From the NCBI GenBank assembly GCA_905236635.1, contig CAJOCJ010000014.1, forward strand, positions 1 through 46,253: 46,253 nt of DNA, in the 5' to 3' direction. Position 1 is the first letter of the stretch, and each line of letters begins with the position of its first letter. Below the pieces are notes generated by a model. That model worked only from the letters and a program-made list of their open reading frames with translations. It made no database searches and was not told the DNA's origin. Source of the stretch: an uncultured Bacteroidales bacterium (GTDB lineage: Bacteria > Bacteroidota > Bacteroidia > Bacteroidales > F082). The translations under genes and the position numbers were made by a program. Shown in pieces: positions 43,759 to 46,253 of the stretch.

Positions 43759-43826
43759 AGTTTAGAGTTGAGAGTTTAAAGTTGAGAGTCAGTTTTTAAG
43801 TTTAAAGTATAGAGTTAAAAGTTATT
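43752..43826. repeat. 7-bp tandem repeat tract between the GGGPS and S9 peptidase genes
   Basis: Heptamers AGTTTAA, AGTTTAG, AGTTGAG, AGTTTAA and AGTTGAG run from 43752 to 43786. After a disturbed stretch, AGTTTAA, AGTATAG, AGTTAAA and AGTTATT run from 43799 to 43826. The first unit contains the TAA stop of the upstream gene. Confidence 0.8.
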
Positions 43827-43835
43827 AAGTAGAAT

Positions 43836-45980
43836 ATGAAAAAGACTATTATTACTATTATTGCGATGATGTTGGTCGTGACGTCATTTGCACAGGAAAA
43901 GAAAATGTTGACACCTGTGGACGCCTCGTACAACAACCGCGACGTCTATCCTAAGAGCAAGAGTTACAAATGGTTAGGCGGTGAATTTGACAAGTTCGTC
44001 TTCATCGACGGCGACGAGATAAAATACCAAGGCGCAGGCGAGAAATCGTCGCACACCCTGATAACGCTCAACCAGATTAACAGCATTGCAAAACACAACG
44101 ACGCGAAAGAGTTCAAACGTCTGCCCAACATCAACTGGATAGATGCCACCTCGGGTTATTTCTACAGAAGAAACGACGATGGCAGCACGGCGCTTATCTT
44201 GTTGACTATCGACAACAAATCGATGCATACCGTCACGACGCTGCCGGCAGAGGCCGAGAACATCACCCTCTGTGAGCCGACTATGCGTGTGGCTTACACC
44301 ATCGGCAACGACCTTTATATCGCCGATTGCAAGAAACAGATTAGGGTGACAAAGAACCCTGAACACGTTATCGCCGGACAATCGGTGCACCGCAATGAGT
44401 TCGCCATCGACGGCGGAATCTTCTGGTCGCCCGACGGCAGCAGGCTCGCCTATTACTCTATGGACGAGAGCATGGTGACCGACTACCCGCTCGTTGACAT
44501 CACCTCAAGAATCGCCGAGGTGAAAAACATAAAATATCCTATGGCAGGCATGACATCACACATAGTGAAACTGCATGTCTATGACGTGAAGAAAGGCAAA
44601 GACGTGGTGATGAAGACCGGCAAACCTGAGGAGCATTACCTCACTGCCATCACTTGGAACAACGACAACGAGAAGGTGTATATCGGCATCTTGAACCGCG
44701 GCCAGGACACACTCAACTTCAACGAATACAACGCCAAAAACGGCAAGTTCATCCAGACCATCTTCCACGATGAGGACGCACAATACGTTGAGCCTCAAGG
44801 ACCAGCACATTTCCTGCCGGGCAGCACCACAGAGTTCCTGTGGCTAGCACAGCGCGACGGATATTATCATCTCTGGCTGCATAACACCGAGACGTTGGAG
44901 GCACGTCAGATTGAGAAAGGCGACTATGTCGTGACATCGTTCGACGGATTCGACGGACATGGCAATGCCTACTACACCTCCACGGAGGTCAGCCCGCTGC
45001 AGCGTCATTTCTATGTCGTCAACATGGAGACCGGCAAAAAGACCCGAATCACCAAGGAACACGGCACACACACTGTGATACCGAGCAAGAGCGGCAAACA
45101 GTTCCTCGACTTCTACAGCAGCACCGACGTGCCGAGAGCCGTTGACGTGCAAGACGAAAAAGGACGCTGCATCGACAAGCTATTCAAGGCCGAAAACCCG
45201 TTGCAGGAATACAACCTCGGCGTCACCGAGATCGACAGCATCAAAGCTGAGGACGGACAGATTCTGTACACCCGTATCATCAAGCCGTATAACTTCGACC
45301 CGAGCCAGAAATACCCTGTCATCGTTTATGTTTACGGCGGCCCACACGCCCAGCTCATCACCGACACATGGCTGGCGGGAGCAGGCATATATCTCAACTA
45401 CCTCGCACAGGAGGGATTTGTAGTGTTTACTGTCGATAACAGAGGCTCTGCCGACCGTGGCGAGGCCTTCGAGCAGGTGATACACCGCCAGTGCGGACAG
45501 ATGGAGATGCATGACCAGATGGCCGGCATCGAGTATCTCAAGACCAAGCCATATATCGACCCTGAACGCATCGGCAGCGATGGCTGGAGCTACGGCGGAT
45601 TTATGTCAACTTCGCTGAAGATCAACTACCCTGAGACGTTTAAGGTGAGCGTTGCGGGCGGACCAGTCATCAACTGGAAGTATTACGAGATAATGTATGG
45701 CGAACGTTATATGGACACCCCGGAGGAGAACCCCGAAGGCTATGAGCTGACAGCTTTGGACAACAAGACTGACAAACTCGAGGGCAAGCTCTTGATTATC
45801 CATTGCACCACCGACCCGACGGTAGTATGGCAGCACAGCTTAAGTTTCCTGGAGAACGCCATCCACAACGGAAAGCAGATGGATTACTTCGCCTACCCTG
45901 GCCACGACCACAACGTCTATGGCATGGATAGAGCGCATCTCATTGAGAAGATTACGGAATACTTTAAGGATAATTTATAA
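43836..45980 (+). CDS. Prolyl oligopeptidase-family S9 peptidase (DPP-IV-like)
   Basis: This 714-residue protein has a signal peptide (MKKTIITIIAMMLVVTSFAQ), an N-terminal beta-propeller (DPPIV_N-like, about 90-460), and a C-terminal alpha/beta-hydrolase domain. The triad is visible: Ser in DGWSYGGFMS (about 585), Asp in HCTTDPTVVW (about 660) and His in PGHDHNVYG (about 692). Such enzymes remove X-Pro or X-Ala dipeptides from peptide N-termini in the periplasm, feeding peptide catabolism. Length and domain order are usual for Bacteroidota DPP-IV. The stop codon is the first three bases of a 7-bp repeat tract. Confidence 0.94.
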   Translation: MKKTIITIIAMMLVVTSFAQEKKMLTPVDASYNNRDVYPKSKSYKWLGGEFDKFVFIDGDEIKYQGAGEKSSHTLITLNQINSIAKHNDAKEFKRLPNINWIDATSGYFYRRNDDGSTALILLTIDNKSMHTVTTLPAEAENITLCEPTMRVAYTIGNDLYIADCKKQIRVTKNPEHVIAGQSVHRNEFAIDGGIFWSPDGSRLAYYSMDESMVTDYPLVDITSRIAEVKNIKYPMAGMTSHIVKLHVYDVKKGKDVVMKTGKPEEHYLTAITWNNDNEKVYIGILNRGQDTLNFNEYNAKNGKFIQTIFHDEDAQYVEPQGPAHFLPGSTTEFLWLAQRDGYYHLWLHNTETLEARQIEKGDYVVTSFDGFDGHGNAYYTSTEVSPLQRHFYVVNMETGKKTRITKEHGTHTVIPSKSGKQFLDFYSSTDVPRAVDVQDEKGRCIDKLFKAENPLQEYNLGVTEIDSIKAEDGQILYTRIIKPYNFDPSQKYPVIVYVYGGPHAQLITDTWLAGAGIYLNYLAQEGFVVFTVDNRGSADRGEAFEQVIHRQCGQMEMHDQMAGIEYLKTKPYIDPERIGSDGWSYGGFMSTSLKINYPETFKVSVAGGPVINWKYYEIMYGERYMDTPEENPEGYELTALDNKTDKLEGKLLIIHCTTDPTVVWQHSLSFLENAIHNGKQMDYFAYPGHDHNVYGMDRAHLIEKITEYFKDNL

Positions 45981-46054
45981 TTGATAATTGACAATTGATA
46001 GTTGACAATTGATAGTTGAGAATTGATAGTTGAGAATTGATAGTTGAGAATTGG
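45978..46054. repeat. 7-bp tandem repeat tract (11 units) after the S9 peptidase gene
   Basis: Eleven consecutive heptamers of the form NARTTGA are seen: TAATTGA twice, then CAATTGA, TAGTTGA, CAATTGA, TAGTTGA, GAATTGA, TAGTTGA, GAATTGA, TAGTTGA and GAATTGG. The first TAA is the stop codon of the peptidase gene. The last unit abuts the start region of the next gene. Confidence 0.9.
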
Positions 46055-46058
46055 AGGG

Positions 46059-46253
46059 GTGAAACGGCTTCTGGGCATATTGGCGATTGTTTTGGTGCTG
46101 CTTTTCTCTTGTGTGGAGAAGCAACCCGAGTCTGTTGTGGTGGAGCCCACGCCATTGCCTTTCACCATCTCCGACACGCTTCTGCAGATTGACACCTTGC
46201 TGCAGAACAGGCCGGATTCGGCACTTATGCTGCTGATAGAGCCGCCCTCATTC
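46059..46253 (+). CDS. Putative lipoprotein, 3' end outside the window
   Basis: The frame is open from GTG at 46059 to the window end (65 codons). It encodes a lipoprotein signal (KRLLGILAIVLVLLFSC, Cys20) and then a Pro/Val-rich linker. The segment ISDTLLQIDTLLQNRPDSAL resembles the first helix of Bacteroidota TPR-containing lipoproteins. GGAGG sits only one or two bases before the GTG, so an in-frame TTG at 46044, inside the repeat tract, could instead be the start. The function is unknown. Confidence 0.65.
   Translation, partial: MKRLLGILAIVLVLLFSCVEKQPESVVVEPTPLPFTISDTLLQIDTLLQNRPDSALMLLIEPPSF

Noticed and set aside
45978..46054. Heptad tract considered as a CRISPR array or as a coding repeat peptide on the - strand
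   Set aside because: Units are 7 bases with no spacers and no cas genes. The repetitive peptide on the - strand is a simple consequence of the tandem repeat, next to two real + strand genes.

Overview
This 46 kb window looks like a chromosomal segment of a Bacteroidota member, most likely an uncultured Bacteroidales. The evidence is a type IX secretion (T9SS) plug-domain protein, a TonB-dependent receptor / T9SS cargo / PorV-type cassette, paired ExbD proteins, barrel proteins ending in Phe, lipoproteins with SxC/AxC lipoboxes, and promoters of the Bacteroides type (TAnnTTTG at -7, sometimes TTTG at -33). No rRNA, tRNA, CRISPR array, insertion sequence or phage gene was recognised. Both ends of the window cut genes.

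Layout. 1-1.0 kb: two ExbD genes (the first truncated), ending at a terminator that lies inside the convergent priA gene. 1.0-7.5 kb: priA, a dispersed inverted-repeat element, a T9SS plug-domain protein, an ApbE lipoprotein, a tiny Cys-rich membrane protein resembling NqrM, and tyrS. 7.5-23.7 kb: an envelope-modification region. It has two MBOAT/SGNH pairs (AlgI/AlgJ or DltB/DltD style; both MBOAT proteins are 472 aa with the key His residues at the same positions), two LtaS/MdoB-like membrane phosphotransferases, a lipoprotein with a GH16-like domain, and a GDPD-like lipoprotein. A 1074-aa multi-cofactor FAD/Fe-S oxidoreductase sits inside it. 23.7-25.8 kb: greA-HIT-rlmL-like genes, apparently co-transcribed with the second LtaS-like gene; the greA leader carries a terminator-like hairpin. 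25.8-35.0 kb: TonB receptor, large T9SS cargo and PorV/PorQ protein. 35.3-41.4 kb: a Rieske-like lipoprotein, then leuS, a GH29 fucosidase and ahcY in one run. 41.5-46.25 kb: an orphan sensor kinase coupled to a GGGP synthase, a DPP-IV-like S9 peptidase, and the start of a lipoprotein gene.

How they may work together (inference). The 7.5-23.7 kb genes contain the parts needed to put phosphoglycerol-type and acyl groups on an extracytoplasmic glycan, to hydrolyse glycerophosphodiesters, and to cut the glycan. This resembles the Gram-positive LtaS plus DltB/D arrangement, or opgB/opgC-type glucan decoration, rebuilt in a Gram-negative envelope. There is no DltA/DltC and no glycosyltransferase, so the acyl donor and the glycan are unknown. 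ApbE plus an NqrM-like protein points to maturation of a Na+-NQR or Rnf-type complex encoded elsewhere.

Two kinds of non-coding structure recur. Three 7-bp tandem-repeat tracts each begin at the stop codon of a + strand gene and run toward the next start. An inverted-repeat element occurs next to priA, and a single arm of it supplies the last codons and stop of the NqrM-like gene.
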